This document shows, one piece after another, positions 16,960 to 24,946 of a stretch of 64,000 nt of DNA. A model generated the notes under the pieces. That model saw nothing but the letters and a program-made list of their open reading frames with translations. It was not told the origin of the DNA and did no database searches. The stretch comes from a bacterium (GTDB lineage: Bacteria > Bacillota > Clostridia > Lachnospirales > Lachnospiraceae). A program made the translations under genes and the position numbers. Numbering within the stretch: position 1 is the stretch's first letter; each line of letters opens with the position of its first letter. The stretch is from contig JAMPFT010000001.1 in the NCBI GenBank assembly GCA_023664305.1, positions 708,771 to 772,770 on the forward strand. Reading direction: 5' to 3'.

Positions 16960-17922
16960 TCAATCCGCTTTTTGTTTCATCTGCTTTGAGATATGTAAGG
17001 AAAGATTGTTTACACAGTCGTAAAAATTACCGTGCATGGTGCAGCCGGCGGCCCGTTTGTGGCCGCCGCCGCCAAAATAGGCCGCGACCTCCGCCACATC
17101 CACCTTTTCGTCGGAGCGCAGGCTCACCTTATACTCCATCACGTCGGTCTGATACATAAATATGGCGCAGCTGATCCCCTCGATATTGCGCAGCTGGTTT
17201 ACAATGCCGTCCAGATCCGAGGAGTCCACATTGTAAAAATTCATTGCCTTCTGATCCAGCACGCTGACAATACAGGAATTATCCATAAACCGAATACTTT
17301 CCATCAGCGCCCGTCCCATAATCTGCGCCTGCAGATAGGTCTTCTGATAAAAGGTTTCCTGAATCAGCCTTGGAAAATCAAAGCCGTAGGAAATCAGCCT
17401 GGCCGCCTTTTTTAGTGTGGCCGGAGTCGTGTTGGAATACTGGAACACGCCGGTATCGTGGATGATGCCGGTGTAGATCGCCATGGCAAGCTCCTGATCC
17501 AGCTTCTCCGGCTCCATCAGATCATAGAGCAGTTCGCAGGTGGATCCCATATCCGGCTCGATACAGTTCACATCGCCGCAGCCCGGGTTACTGATGTGGT
17601 GGTCTATGTTGACCGTCTTTTTCGCGTCCTTAAAATATTTTTCCGCTCCGCCCAGTCTGTCCGCCCCGCAGTCCAGCGCAAAAAACACGTCGAAGGGCGC
17701 TTCCTCGGGAAAATTATGGTCGATCTCGTCAAACCCTTTCAGCTCCCGGAATATCTCCGCAGGCCGCTCCAGAAAAACCCTGATCTCAGCGTCAGGCAGA
17801 CATTTCTGCAGATACATCCGCATACTCAGAACTGCCCCCACGCAGTCTCCGTCGGGGCGGATATGTCCGCTGATCCCGATTCTTTTCGCGCTTTCGCATT
17901 CTTTTAACAAATTCATTTTCAT
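16960..17922 (-). CDS. nrnA: DHH-family nanoRNase / pAp phosphatase
   Basis: NrnA degrades 2-5 base RNAs and hydrolyses pAp. The product (320 residues from MKMNLLKE) has the DHH phosphoesterase motifs: GHIRPDGDCVGAVL, FALDCGAD, the eponymous NIDHHISN, and GIIHDTGVFQYSN, then a DHHA1 domain with the substrate motif FGGGGHKRAAGC. ATG at 17920-17922 follows AGGGACGAAA; another in-frame ATG lies two codons on. It sits between rbfA and truB, the standard position in this operon. Confidence 0.94.
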   Translation of the reverse strand: MKMNLLKECESAKRIGISGHIRPDGDCVGAVLSMRMYLQKCLPDAEIRVFLERPAEIFRELKGFDEIDHNFPEEAPFDVFFALDCGADRLGGAEKYFKDAKKTVNIDHHISNPGCGDVNCIEPDMGSTCELLYDLMEPEKLDQELAMAIYTGIIHDTGVFQYSNTTPATLKKAARLISYGFDFPRLIQETFYQKTYLQAQIMGRALMESIRFMDNSCIVSVLDQKAMNFYNVDSSDLDGIVNQLRNIEGISCAIFMYQTDVMEYKVSLRSDEKVDVAEVAAYFGGGGHKRAAGCTMHGNFYDCVNNLSLHISKQMKQKAD

Positions 17923-17938
17923 TTTCGTCCCTGTTCCT

Positions 17939-18328
17939 TTATACTTCCCTGTCCTGCCCCTCCGCGCGCTCCGCGTCCGCGGCAATCACCTCGTCGATCC
18001 TGTAGGACATATTCACGCCGTATTCAATGGACTGATCCATGACAAAGGTAATGTCAGGAGTGTTGCGGAGATTGACGGTCTTCGCAAGCTGCCTCCTGAT
18101 GAATCCCTCGGCGCTTTTCAATCCCTGCAGCGTATTTGCTTTTGCCTCTTCGTCCCCCAGCACGCTGATCCATGCCTTACAGCTTTTGAGATCAGGCGCC
18201 ACTTCCACGGTTACGACGCTTGTCCACGGGCTGATGCGGGGATCCTTGATCTCACCGCGTATGATTTCAGCCAGTACACGCTGCACCTCCCCGTTGATCC
18301 GGGTGTTTTTGATGCTGTTTTTTCTCAT
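17939..18328 (-). CDS. rbfA: 30S ribosome-binding factor A
   Basis: RbfA helps mature the 5' end of 16S rRNA and acts in cold adaptation. The 129-residue protein has the KH-like fold pattern: KNTRINGEVQRVLAEII, DPRISPWTSVVTVEVAPDLKSCKAWISVLG, and RNTPDITFVMDQSIEYG. The acidic C-terminus (AADAERAEGQD) is ordinary. It lies 21 bases after infB and 16 bases before nrnA, so it is part of the same transcript. Confidence 0.96.
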   Translation of the reverse strand: MRKNSIKNTRINGEVQRVLAEIIRGEIKDPRISPWTSVVTVEVAPDLKSCKAWISVLGDEEAKANTLQGLKSAEGFIRRQLAKTVNLRNTPDITFVMDQSIEYGVNMSYRIDEVIAADAERAEGQDREV

Positions 18329-18349
18329 TCTTATACTCCTTACACACTT

Positions 18350-21300
18350 TTAGCGCGGCACTTCCACCATGATATAGGCCTCTACAACGTCCAACTCCTG
18401 GATCTGGTCGAATCCTTCAAAGACAAGTCCGCACTCGAAGCCTTCCCTCACTTCCTTCACATCGTCCTTGAAACGCTTCAGGGAAGCAAGAGCTCCTTCA
18501 TAAATCTGGTTGCCCTCGCGGGTAATGCGGATCTTACAGCCTCTCTGGAAGACGCCGTCCATGACATAGGAGCCTGCGATATTTCCGATCTGGGACGCCT
18601 TGAAGATCTGACGCACTTCGGCATGGCCGATGATCTTTTCCTCAAACACGGGATCCAGCATACCCTTCATGGCCGCCTCAACGTCCTCGATCGCCTGGTA
18701 AATCACTTTGTAAAGTCTCACATCCACGCCCTCGCGCTCGGCCGTAGCCTTTGCGGTAGCGTCGGGACGGACGTTAAAGCCGATGATGATGGCATTGGAC
18801 GCGCTGGCTAACGTTACGTCGGATTCATTGATTGCGCCTACGCCGCCGTGGATGCATTTTACCACAATCTCCTCGTTGCTGAGCTTCATCAGGGACTGTT
18901 TCACCGCCTCCACGCTGCCCTGTACGTCCGCCTTGACGATCAGGTTCAATTCCTTCAGATTGCCTTCCTTGATCTGGGAGAACAAATCGTCCAGAGACAT
19001 CTTGCTCCTGGTCTCCTCCAGCTTTCTCTCCTTATTCTGTGCAAGATAGGTGTCCGCATAGGATTTCGCCGTCTTATCGCTCTCATGCGCCAGGAACACT
19101 TCGCCTGCGCTGGGCACGTCGGACAGTCCCAGAATCTCTACCGGGGTGGAGGGCGTCGCCTCCTTCACCCGTCTGCCCTTGTCGTCAATCATGGCTCTCA
19201 CCTTGCCGTGACACGAGCCTGCGGAGATAAAATCGCCCACATGAAGCGTGCCCTTCTGCACCAGTACGGTCGCCACGGGACCGCGTCCCTTATCCAGTTC
19301 CGCCTCGATGACAAGTCCTCTTGCGCGGCGCTTCGGGTCGGCCTTCAGCTCCAGAATATCGGCCGTCAGCAGAATGGTCTCCAGCAGATCCTCGATACCC
19401 TCTCCGGACTTTGCCGAAACCGGCACAAATTCCGTGCTTCCGCCCCAGTCCGTAGCCACCAGCTCGTACTCCGTCAGCTCCTGCTTCACGCGCTCGATAT
19501 TTGCCGACGGCTTATCGATCTTGTTTACCGCGACGACAATCTCAATACCCGCCGCCTTCGCGTGGTTGATCGCCTCGACGGTCTGCGGCATCACGCCGTC
19601 GTCCGCCGCCACGACCAGGATCGCGATATCGGTGGAATTTGCGCCGCGCATCCGCATGGCGGTAAACGCTTCGTGTCCGGGCGTATCCAGGAATGTGATC
19701 TTTCTGCCGTTTACGTTTACAGTATACGCACCAATGTGCTGTGTGATACCTCCCGCTTCCTTATCCGTCACATTTGTCTTACGGATCGCATCCAGCAGCG
19801 AGGTCTTACCGTGATCGACGTGTCCCATAACGCAGATGACAGGCGGCCTCTCCACCATGTTCTCCTCGTCCTCCTCGGCCTCCTTGAGCAGTTCCTCAAT
19901 CACATCGACCTTTACTTCCTTTTCGCAGAGAATATCATATTCCATGGCAATGTTTTCCGCATCCTCATAGGAAATCTCCTGGTTGACCGTCACAATCTTG
20001 CCCTCCAGGAACAGCTTTTTCACAATTGCCGCGGGCTGAAGCTTCATCTTCTCCGCCAGTTCTTTGATCGTAATCATTTCCGGCAGAGTGATAACCTTGA
20101 TAACCTCCTCCGCCACTTCTTCCTTTTTCTTTTCCGGCTTGATGAAGCGGCCGGGCTTATTTCTTAGCGCCTCGTCCTCCTCATAGATGTGATCCTTCCT
20201 GGAGCGCTTATCCTTCTCCTGGCTGCTCGCGCGCCTCTTGTCCTCTTCGCGCCTCTTTTCCAGATCCTTTGCCGGAGCTTCCCCTGCAAAGCCTTTACCC
20301 TGTCCTTTATCTCTGAATCCGGCTCCCTGTCCGCCATTGCCTCTGTTATCGCGGGAAGCAGAACCGTTAAAACCGCGATTTCCGCCCGGACCCATGCCCG
20401 GACCGCGCCTGTCGCCCTGAGAGCCTTCCGCACCCGGACGACCCGGTCTCTGATATCCGTCACGTCTTTCACCCGCAGGTCTGCCATTGCCGCTTCCTCC
20501 TCTGCTCTGGAACTGTCCGCGCTCCTGCCTGCCGCCCGGATAAGCGCCCTGTCCTCTGCTGTCCCGGCTGCCCGGATAACGGCCTTCCTGACCGCGGCCC
20601 TCCTGGGAACGGCTCCCCTGACCGCGGTTCTCCTGAGGACGGCCTCCCTGGCCGCGGTTCTCCTGGGAACGGTTCCCCTGACCGCGGTTCTCCTGGGTTC
20701 TGCCCTCCTGAGACCCTCTCTCATACATGCGGTTTTCCTGAGCGCGATTCTCCTGGCCGCGGTTCTCCTGAGGACGGCTTTCCCTGACAGGCAGATCGCC
20801 TCTCTCCTGGTTTGCGCCCTGCGGCTGAGTTCTGACTGCTTCCGCCTGCGCCGCTGCCTTTGTCTCCTGCGGCTCCGCCTCATGCTTCGGCTTCGGCTGC
20901 GGTCTGGAAGGCATCATTTGCACGCTCGGAGTGGGAGACGGGGGCGTCAGCGGCTTAATCGGCGTATGTCCCGGCGTCCCGGACTGCGTTCTGCGGCCAT
21001 TGCCGTAACCGTTATTCTGGAGACCGCCACCCTGCTGTCTTCCCTGGCCTCCGCCCTGAGGTCTGCCTCCGTTTCCTCCCTGTCCGCCGGGACGGCGGTT
21101 CGGGATTTTGGAGTTTTGGGCGTTATTTACAAAGATAATCGTCTTCTTTTTCTTAGGAGCCTCCTGGCCGCCGTTTGCGCCCTTCGGCTGTCTGTTTTCG
21201 GAGGACTGCTGCCCCTCTTTCCGTTTCCCGCCGTCGGTCTGATCCGCGCCCTGCGCTTCCGCCTTCTTTCCGCCGTCGGCCTTCTCCGGGCTCTGACCTT

Positions 21301-21745
21301 CCGCCTTCTTTCCGCCGTCGGCCTTCTCCGGGCTCTGCGCTTCCGCTTTCTTTCCGCCGTCGGCCTTCTCCGGGCTCTGACCTTCCGCCTTCTTTCCGCC
21401 GTCGGCTTTCTCCGGGCTCTGCCCTTCCGCTTTCTTCCCGCCGTCAGCCTTCTCCAAGCTCTGACCTTCCGCCTTCTTTCCACCGTCGGCCTTCTCCGGG
21501 CTCTGACCTTCCGCCAGGCTCTGACCTTCTGCCTTCTTCCCGCCGTCGGCCTTCTTCGCGCTCTGTACTTCCTCCTGCTTTCCGGCCTTCTTTCCAAAAG
21601 CTTTCCTCACACTGTCGGCAATAGGCTCTTCCACGGAGCTGCTCACCGATTTGGCTTCCACTCCCTTTTCCTGCACAAAGCTCAAGATATCTTTTCCCTG
21701 CACTTCTAATTCTTTAGCGAGTTCATGTATCCTTATCTTCGCCAT
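18350..21745 (-). CDS. infB: Translation initiation factor IF-2 with expanded repeat region
   Basis: IF2 is the GTPase that brings initiator tRNA to the ribosome. The 1131-residue product has an N-terminal IF2N domain ([14 protein letters not shown]), a second IF2N near 556-605, and the G domain from about 634 (GHVDHGKTS at 641-649, [12 protein letters not shown]), then domains II-IV. Residues about 63-176 are tandem 14-residue repeats ([14 protein letters not shown] type) and 323-400 are Q-E-N-R-G-Q repeats, followed by Gly/Arg-rich sequence. Such linkers vary in IF2, but this one is unusually long and repetitive. ATG at 21743-21745 lies behind GGAGGAAAGC; the open frame upstream overlaps ylxQ. 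Confidence 0.96.
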   Translation of the reverse strand: MAKIRIHELAKELEVQGKDILSFVQEKGVEAKSVSSSVEEPIADSVRKAFGKKAGKQEEVQSAKKADGGKKAEGQSLAEGQSPEKADGGKKAEGQSLEKADGGKKAEGQSPEKADGGKKAEGQSPEKADGGKKAEAQSPEKADGGKKAEGQSPEKADGGKKAEAQGADQTDGGKRKEGQQSSENRQPKGANGGQEAPKKKKTIIFVNNAQNSKIPNRRPGGQGGNGGRPQGGGQGRQQGGGLQNNGYGNGRRTQSGTPGHTPIKPLTPPSPTPSVQMMPSRPQPKPKHEAEPQETKAAAQAEAVRTQPQGANQERGDLPVRESRPQENRGQENRAQENRMYERGSQEGRTQENRGQGNRSQENRGQGGRPQENRGQGSRSQEGRGQEGRYPGSRDSRGQGAYPGGRQERGQFQSRGGSGNGRPAGERRDGYQRPGRPGAEGSQGDRRGPGMGPGGNRGFNGSASRDNRGNGGQGAGFRDKGQGKGFAGEAPAKDLEKRREEDKRRASSQEKDKRSRKDHIYEEDEALRNKPGRFIKPEKKKEEVAEEVIKVITLPEMITIKELAEKMKLQPAAIVKKLFLEGKIVTVNQEISYEDAENIAMEYDILCEKEVKVDVIEELLKEAEEDEENMVERPPVICVMGHVDHGKTSLLDAIRKTNVTDKEAGGITQHIGAYTVNVNGRKITFLDTPGHEAFTAMRMRGANSTDIAILVVAADDGVMPQTVEAINHAKAAGIEIVVAVNKIDKPSANIERVKQELTEYELVATDWGGSTEFVPVSAKSGEGIEDLLETILLTADILELKADPKRRARGLVIEAELDKGRGPVATVLVQKGTLHVGDFISAGSCHGKVRAMIDDKGRRVKEATPSTPVEILGLSDVPSAGEVFLAHESDKTAKSYADTYLAQNKERKLEETRSKMSLDDLFSQIKEGNLKELNLIVKADVQGSVEAVKQSLMKLSNEEIVVKCIHGGVGAINESDVTLASASNAIIIGFNVRPDATAKATAEREGVDVRLYKVIYQAIEDVEAAMKGMLDPVFEEKIIGHAEVRQIFKASQIGNIAGSYVMDGVFQRGCKIRITREGNQIYEGALASLKRFKDDVKEVREGFECGLVFEGFDQIQELDVVEAYIMVEVPR
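20546..20779 (-). repeat. Degenerate QENRGQ-type repeats in infB
   Basis: Codes for residues about 323-400 of IF2, a run of six- to twelve-residue units such as QENRGQ and QGSRSQEGR. It is low complexity, basic and polar, and lies in the linker before the G domain. Confidence 0.85.
21218..21559 (-). repeat. 42-base in-frame tandem repeats in infB
   Basis: About eight units encoding 14-residue repeats, [14 protein letters not shown] with variants EAQS and QSLA. Unit length keeps the reading frame. The repeats sit just after the N-terminal IF2N domain. Confidence 0.9.
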
Positions 21746-21771
21746 GCTTTCCTCCACTTCTGCCTCTCGGC

Positions 21772-22083
21772 TTATTCCTCTTCTTTCAGTCGTTTGATGA
21801 TGGCTTCCGCTAATCCCGCGTCGCATACGCCCAGCGATGACCGCAAATCTTTTCCGATTGCTCTTCCCAGTTCTTCCTTCTTCCCGTATCGGAAGACCGG
21901 CACTCCGTAATAAGAGCATTTATCATGAAATAGCTTTCCGGTATTGTCGGACGCATCCTCCGCAATGATTACCAGCATGGCGGAGCCTTTTCTTATCGCA
22001 TCCAGGGTCTGCATTTCGCCGCTCACCAGATTGTGCCCTCTCATGGCAATTCCCAAAAGCGAAAAAATTTTATTCTGCTTCAA
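21772..22083 (-). CDS. ylxQ: L7Ae/L30e-family RNA-binding protein YlxQ
   Basis: A 103-residue protein of the L7Ae/L30e fold ([20 protein letters not shown], then [20 protein letters not shown] and [14 protein letters not shown]). YlxQ proteins sit between ylxR and infB in most Firmicutes and are thought to bind structured RNA. No ATG is well placed. A TTG at 22081-22083, ten bases behind AAGGAG and overlapping the end of ylxR, gives the family's usual N-terminus; upstream ATGs near 22122 lie well inside ylxR. Confidence 0.88.
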   Translation of the reverse strand: MKQNKIFSLLGIAMRGHNLVSGEMQTLDAIRKGSAMLVIIAEDASDNTGKLFHDKCSYYGVPVFRYGKKEELGRAIGKDLRSSLGVCDAGLAEAIIKRLKEEE

Positions 22084-22342
22084 GACTGTCAAACTCCTTC
22101 TCCAAAGTGTCATATACATCACTTGGAATACTCATTTTGAAAGAGCGTTCAAGGCCTTTATTTTTTCTTGCCATCCGCAGACATTCCCTGCTCCTGCATA
22201 TATATGCGCCTCTTCCGTTCTTTTTTCCTGTGACATCCAGACAAATCACATCCTCGACTGTTTTCAGGACCCTCATCATGTCCTTCTTTCCCTTCATCTC
22301 GCCGCAGCCCACACACTGCCTCAAAGGAATCTTTTTTGCCAT
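22070..22342 (-). CDS. rnpM: YlxR-family RNase P-associated protein
   Basis: A 90-residue protein with the YlxR signature: PLRQCVGCGEMKGKKDMMRV, then GRGAYICRSRECLRMARKNKGLERSF. YlxR (RnpM) of B. subtilis has been reported to bind RNase P RNA and modulate it. It lies 21 bases after nusA and its end overlaps the ylxQ start, which suggests coupled translation. Family assignment is secure; the RNase P role is taken from that work. Confidence 0.92.
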   Translation of the reverse strand: MAKKIPLRQCVGCGEMKGKKDMMRVLKTVEDVICLDVTGKKNGRGAYICRSRECLRMARKNKGLERSFKMSIPSDVYDTLEKEFDSLEAE

Positions 22343-22363
22343 ATATTTTCTACTCCCCGACGG

Positions 22364-23602
22364 TTAGTCAGACTCGGGTTCTCCGTAGCCGGGTTCTTCG
22401 TATTCCTGCTCCCCGTACTCTCCTTCCCCGTCTTCATATTCTCCGTAATCCTCCGCGTAGCCGGACTCTTCATAGTCCCCGTCCTCATATTCTCCGTCCG
22501 CGTACTCCTCGTCTCCGTACTCTTCATCCAGATAATCCTCATAGCGGAAACCGGGAGCATCCTTCGCCTGCGTCTCGGACTTGATATCGATCTTATAACC
22601 GGTCAGTCGGGCGGCCAGTCTGGCATTCTGTCCCTCCTTGCCGATTGCAAGAGAAAGCTGGTAATCCGGAACCACTACCTTTGCGGTCTTCTCATCGGGA
22701 TCCGCAAACACCGCCACAATCTTAGCCGGCGACAGCGCGTTCTGAATCAGCAGTCCGGGATTTTCGTCCCAGTTCACGATATCGATCTTTTCCCCGCGCA
22801 GCTCCTCCACGATGGCGTTTACCCGCGCGCCGTTCATTCCGACGCAGGCTCCCACCGCGTCCACATTGGGATTGTTGCTCCAGACGGCGATCTTGGTACG
22901 GCTTCCCGCTTCGCGGGCGATGCTTTTGATTTCCACCGTCCCGTCCTTGATCTCCGTCACCTCGGACTCAAACAGCCTTTTTACCAGCTCCGGATGCGTC
23001 CGGCTTACATTGATTCGGGGGCCCTTCGGAGTGTTCTTCACTTCCAGAATGTACACCTTGATCCGCTCGGTAGGACGGAAGGCCTCTCCCTTCACCATCT
23101 CGCTCTCGCTCAGCATCGCGTCCGCTTTCCCCAGATTGATGCTGATGTTTCTGCCCACATAACGCTGCACCACGCCCGTGACCACATCCTTTTCCTTCTC
23201 GTAATACTGGTTGTAGATCACGCTCCGCTCTTCCTCACGAATCTTCTGAAGGATCACATTCTTTGCATTCTGGGTGGCAATACGTCCAAATTCCCTGGAC
23301 TTGATCTCCACATGGATCACGTTTCCCACTTCCGCCTCGGCGGAAATCTCTTTCGCATCCTCCAGAGAAATCTGAAGACAGTTATCCTCCACGTCGTCCG
23401 CGGTCTCTACAACCTCTTTTTCCGCATACACCAGAAAATCGCAGGTTTCCCTGTCAATTTCCACCTTTATGTTATCCGCCTTTCCAAAGTGATTCTTGCA
23501 GGCAGTGAGCAGAGAGTTTTCGATGGCTTCAAACAGCGTCTCCTTACTGATCTCCTTTTCCTTCTCCAGAATATCCAGCGCCTCCATTAATTCTTTGTTC
23601 AT
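22364..23602 (-). CDS. nusA: Transcription elongation/termination factor NusA
   Basis: NusA binds RNA polymerase and nascent RNA and affects pausing and termination. The 412-residue product has the N-terminal polymerase-binding domain (MNKELMEALDILEKEKEIS), an S1 domain (VTGVVQRYVGRNISINLG), and two KH domains (VGACVGMNGARVNAIVEEL and LSLAIGKEGQNARLAARLTG). Residues about 350-412 form an extra tail rich in Glu, Asp, Tyr and Gly with repeating EYEDGDYEE-type units, not part of the normal Firmicute NusA core. It lies after rimP in the usual operon. Confidence 0.96.
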   Translation of the reverse strand: MNKELMEALDILEKEKEISKETLFEAIENSLLTACKNHFGKADNIKVEIDRETCDFLVYAEKEVVETADDVEDNCLQISLEDAKEISAEAEVGNVIHVEIKSREFGRIATQNAKNVILQKIREEERSVIYNQYYEKEKDVVTGVVQRYVGRNISINLGKADAMLSESEMVKGEAFRPTERIKVYILEVKNTPKGPRINVSRTHPELVKRLFESEVTEIKDGTVEIKSIAREAGSRTKIAVWSNNPNVDAVGACVGMNGARVNAIVEELRGEKIDIVNWDENPGLLIQNALSPAKIVAVFADPDEKTAKVVVPDYQLSLAIGKEGQNARLAARLTGYKIDIKSETQAKDAPGFRYEDYLDEEYGDEEYADGEYEDGDYEESGYAEDYGEYEDGEGEYGEQEYEEPGYGEPESD

Positions 23603-23717
23603 TTCTTTTCCTTTTCCTCCATTCCGGCCCGTATCGGCCTGTTTATTCCCCGCGCACGCCCTGCTTTACGTTTTCGTGCGGCGCACAAAAAGCGGATGCC
23701 GCAAGGGTCTTAAGATA

Positions 23718-24182
23718 TCAGAAATCCAACGCCAGCCTGATCAACGCGATATCCGCGCGCCGAAAGGTTCTGGCCGCTCCGTTTTCCAGAATTGTCAGTT
23801 CCTCCGCGTCGAAGCCCTCAAGCGTCCCGGCAAATTCCTTCTGCCGGTCTACGGGCTTAAACAGCCTGACCTCCACTTCCTGCCCCACCGCGGACTGCAG
23901 ATGCTTCTCCTTTTTTAACGCCCTGCCTAACCCCGGACTGCTGACTTCGAGAATATACGCGTCCGGTATAAAATCCTCCCGGTCCAGTTCATCCGACAGC
24001 GCCCTGCTCACATTCTCGCAGTCCAGAATATTCACGCCGCCCTCTTTATCGATGTACGCGCGCAGATAGTAGCTGCTTCCCTCCTTTACATACTCCACGT
24101 CATAGACAGAAACGCCGTTCGCCTCGGCGATGGGCTTCAGCAACTCCTCCGTCTTCGCCTCGTAGTCTTCTCTCCGGGACAT
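23718..24182 (-). CDS. rimP: Ribosome maturation factor RimP
   Basis: RimP assists 30S subunit assembly. The 154-residue protein has the family pattern: PIAEANGVSVYDVEYVKEG, LRAYIDKEGGVNILDCENVSRALS, and the signature LEVSSPGLGRALK. It heads the long operon, about 90 bases downstream of the predicted promoter. A 115-base gap separates it from nusA. Confidence 0.95.
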   Translation of the reverse strand: MSRREDYEAKTEELLKPIAEANGVSVYDVEYVKEGSSYYLRAYIDKEGGVNILDCENVSRALSDELDREDFIPDAYILEVSSPGLGRALKKEKHLQSAVGQEVEVRLFKPVDRQKEFAGTLEGFDAEELTILENGAARTFRRADIALIRLALDF

Positions 24183-24224
24183 CCCCTGCCTCCTCTCTTC
24201 TTCCGCTTCCTCTTAACACGAATT

Positions 24225-24248
24225 AAGAGTGGCCCGCGAGCCACTCTC
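24225..24248. other. Hairpin in the rimP leader
   Basis: A perfect eight-base stem AGAGTGGC/GCCACTCT with a six-base loop between the rimP promoter and start. No T-run follows on the minus strand, so it is not a clear terminator. It may protect the mRNA 5' end or act as a leader structure. Confidence 0.5.
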
Positions 24249-24273
24249 AATCTAATCATCATTCACATAAGGA

Positions 24274-24302
24274 AGTATAGTCCCAAATTCAGGAAATGTC
24301 AA
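24274..24302 (-). promoter_or_regulatory. Predicted rimP-infB-ribF operon promoter
   Basis: TTGACA at 24297-24302 and TATACT at 24274-24279 with a 17-base spacer. The -35 box contains the TGA stop codon of the tetR gene (24299-24301). It is the only strong promoter seen ahead of the nine-gene translation operon. Confidence 0.85.
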
Positions 24303-24946
24303 CCATTATTTACTGTTTTTTCACACAGTTCATTCAAAATCCCCTGACAGATATAGGGCCGCATCCCCTGCGCGTCCACCTGAAAGCACTGTTCCGAGGT
24401 CACCGCCATCAGATACGCCAGAAGATGGGAAAACACCAGACAGATCATATAATCCATGGGCAGATCCTTTCTAAGCTCTCCCCGTTCCACAGCCCTTTCC
24501 AGCACCTTCCCGAATACCGCCATGGGCATGTATTTCCGCGCCTCCTCGGAGGAAAGCTTCCGGCGGACCAGCCCGCTGAACTCAGAATTGTCCGTCAGGA
24601 TATGGACGATCCGCAGGAAGCAGAATTTTCTGCTGTTTTCCCGCCCGACTTCATCCAGCAGCCAAGTCATCTGCTCCGCAAAGCTCTCCTGCTTTGCCAG
24701 CTCGCCGCCCAGCCAGTCGAACATACTCTGCATATAATACACCAGGGCGCATGCTACGATTTCTTCCTTCGTGTCAAAATATTCGTATGCCGTTCCCTTT
24801 CCGATCCCCGCCCTGTCCGTGATCGTGGAGACCCTCAGGCCCGCGACGTCCTCCCCCTCCTCGATCAGTTCAACGACCGCCCGGTACATCTGCAGCACCT
24901 TCGGGGGGATTTCCCTGATTTCTTCCAATCCCGTCATCTTACCCAT
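24299..24946 (-). CDS. TetR-family regulator of the RND exporter
   Basis: A 215-residue regulator. The N-terminal helix-turn-helix is recognisable in the segment SNAGIGKGTAYEYFDTKEE-like order (actual DRAGIGKGTAYEYFDTKE), which is the TetR recognition pattern. The rest is helical and would bind a ligand. Its start overlaps the stop of the RND gene by one base (TAATG), so translation is coupled. A TetR-type palindrome lies between the RND promoter and gene (29363-29378), so the protein most likely represses its own operon. Confidence 0.92.
   Translation of the reverse strand: MGKMTGLEEIREIPPKVLQMYRAVVELIEEGEDVAGLRVSTITDRAGIGKGTAYEYFDTKEEIVACALVYYMQSMFDWLGGELAKQESFAEQMTWLLDEVGRENSRKFCFLRIVHILTDNSEFSGLVRRKLSSEEARKYMPMAVFGKVLERAVERGELRKDLPMDYMICLVFSHLLAYLMAVTSEQCFQVDAQGMRPYICQGILNELCEKTVNNG

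Noticed and set aside
18848..20167. 439-codon plus-strand frame
   Set aside because: Antisense of the IF2 G-domain; His/Arg/Leu-rich shadow composition.
21218..21559. CRISPR-like or VNTR array outside a gene
   Set aside because: Units are coding and in frame inside infB.
20189..21709. Long Leu/Arg/Ser-rich plus-strand frame
   Set aside because: It is the antisense of the repetitive infB linker, whose base composition suppresses stops on both strands.
24225..24248. Terminator of the tetR gene
   Set aside because: No T-run on the minus strand and it lies after the rimP promoter, so it belongs to the rimP leader.
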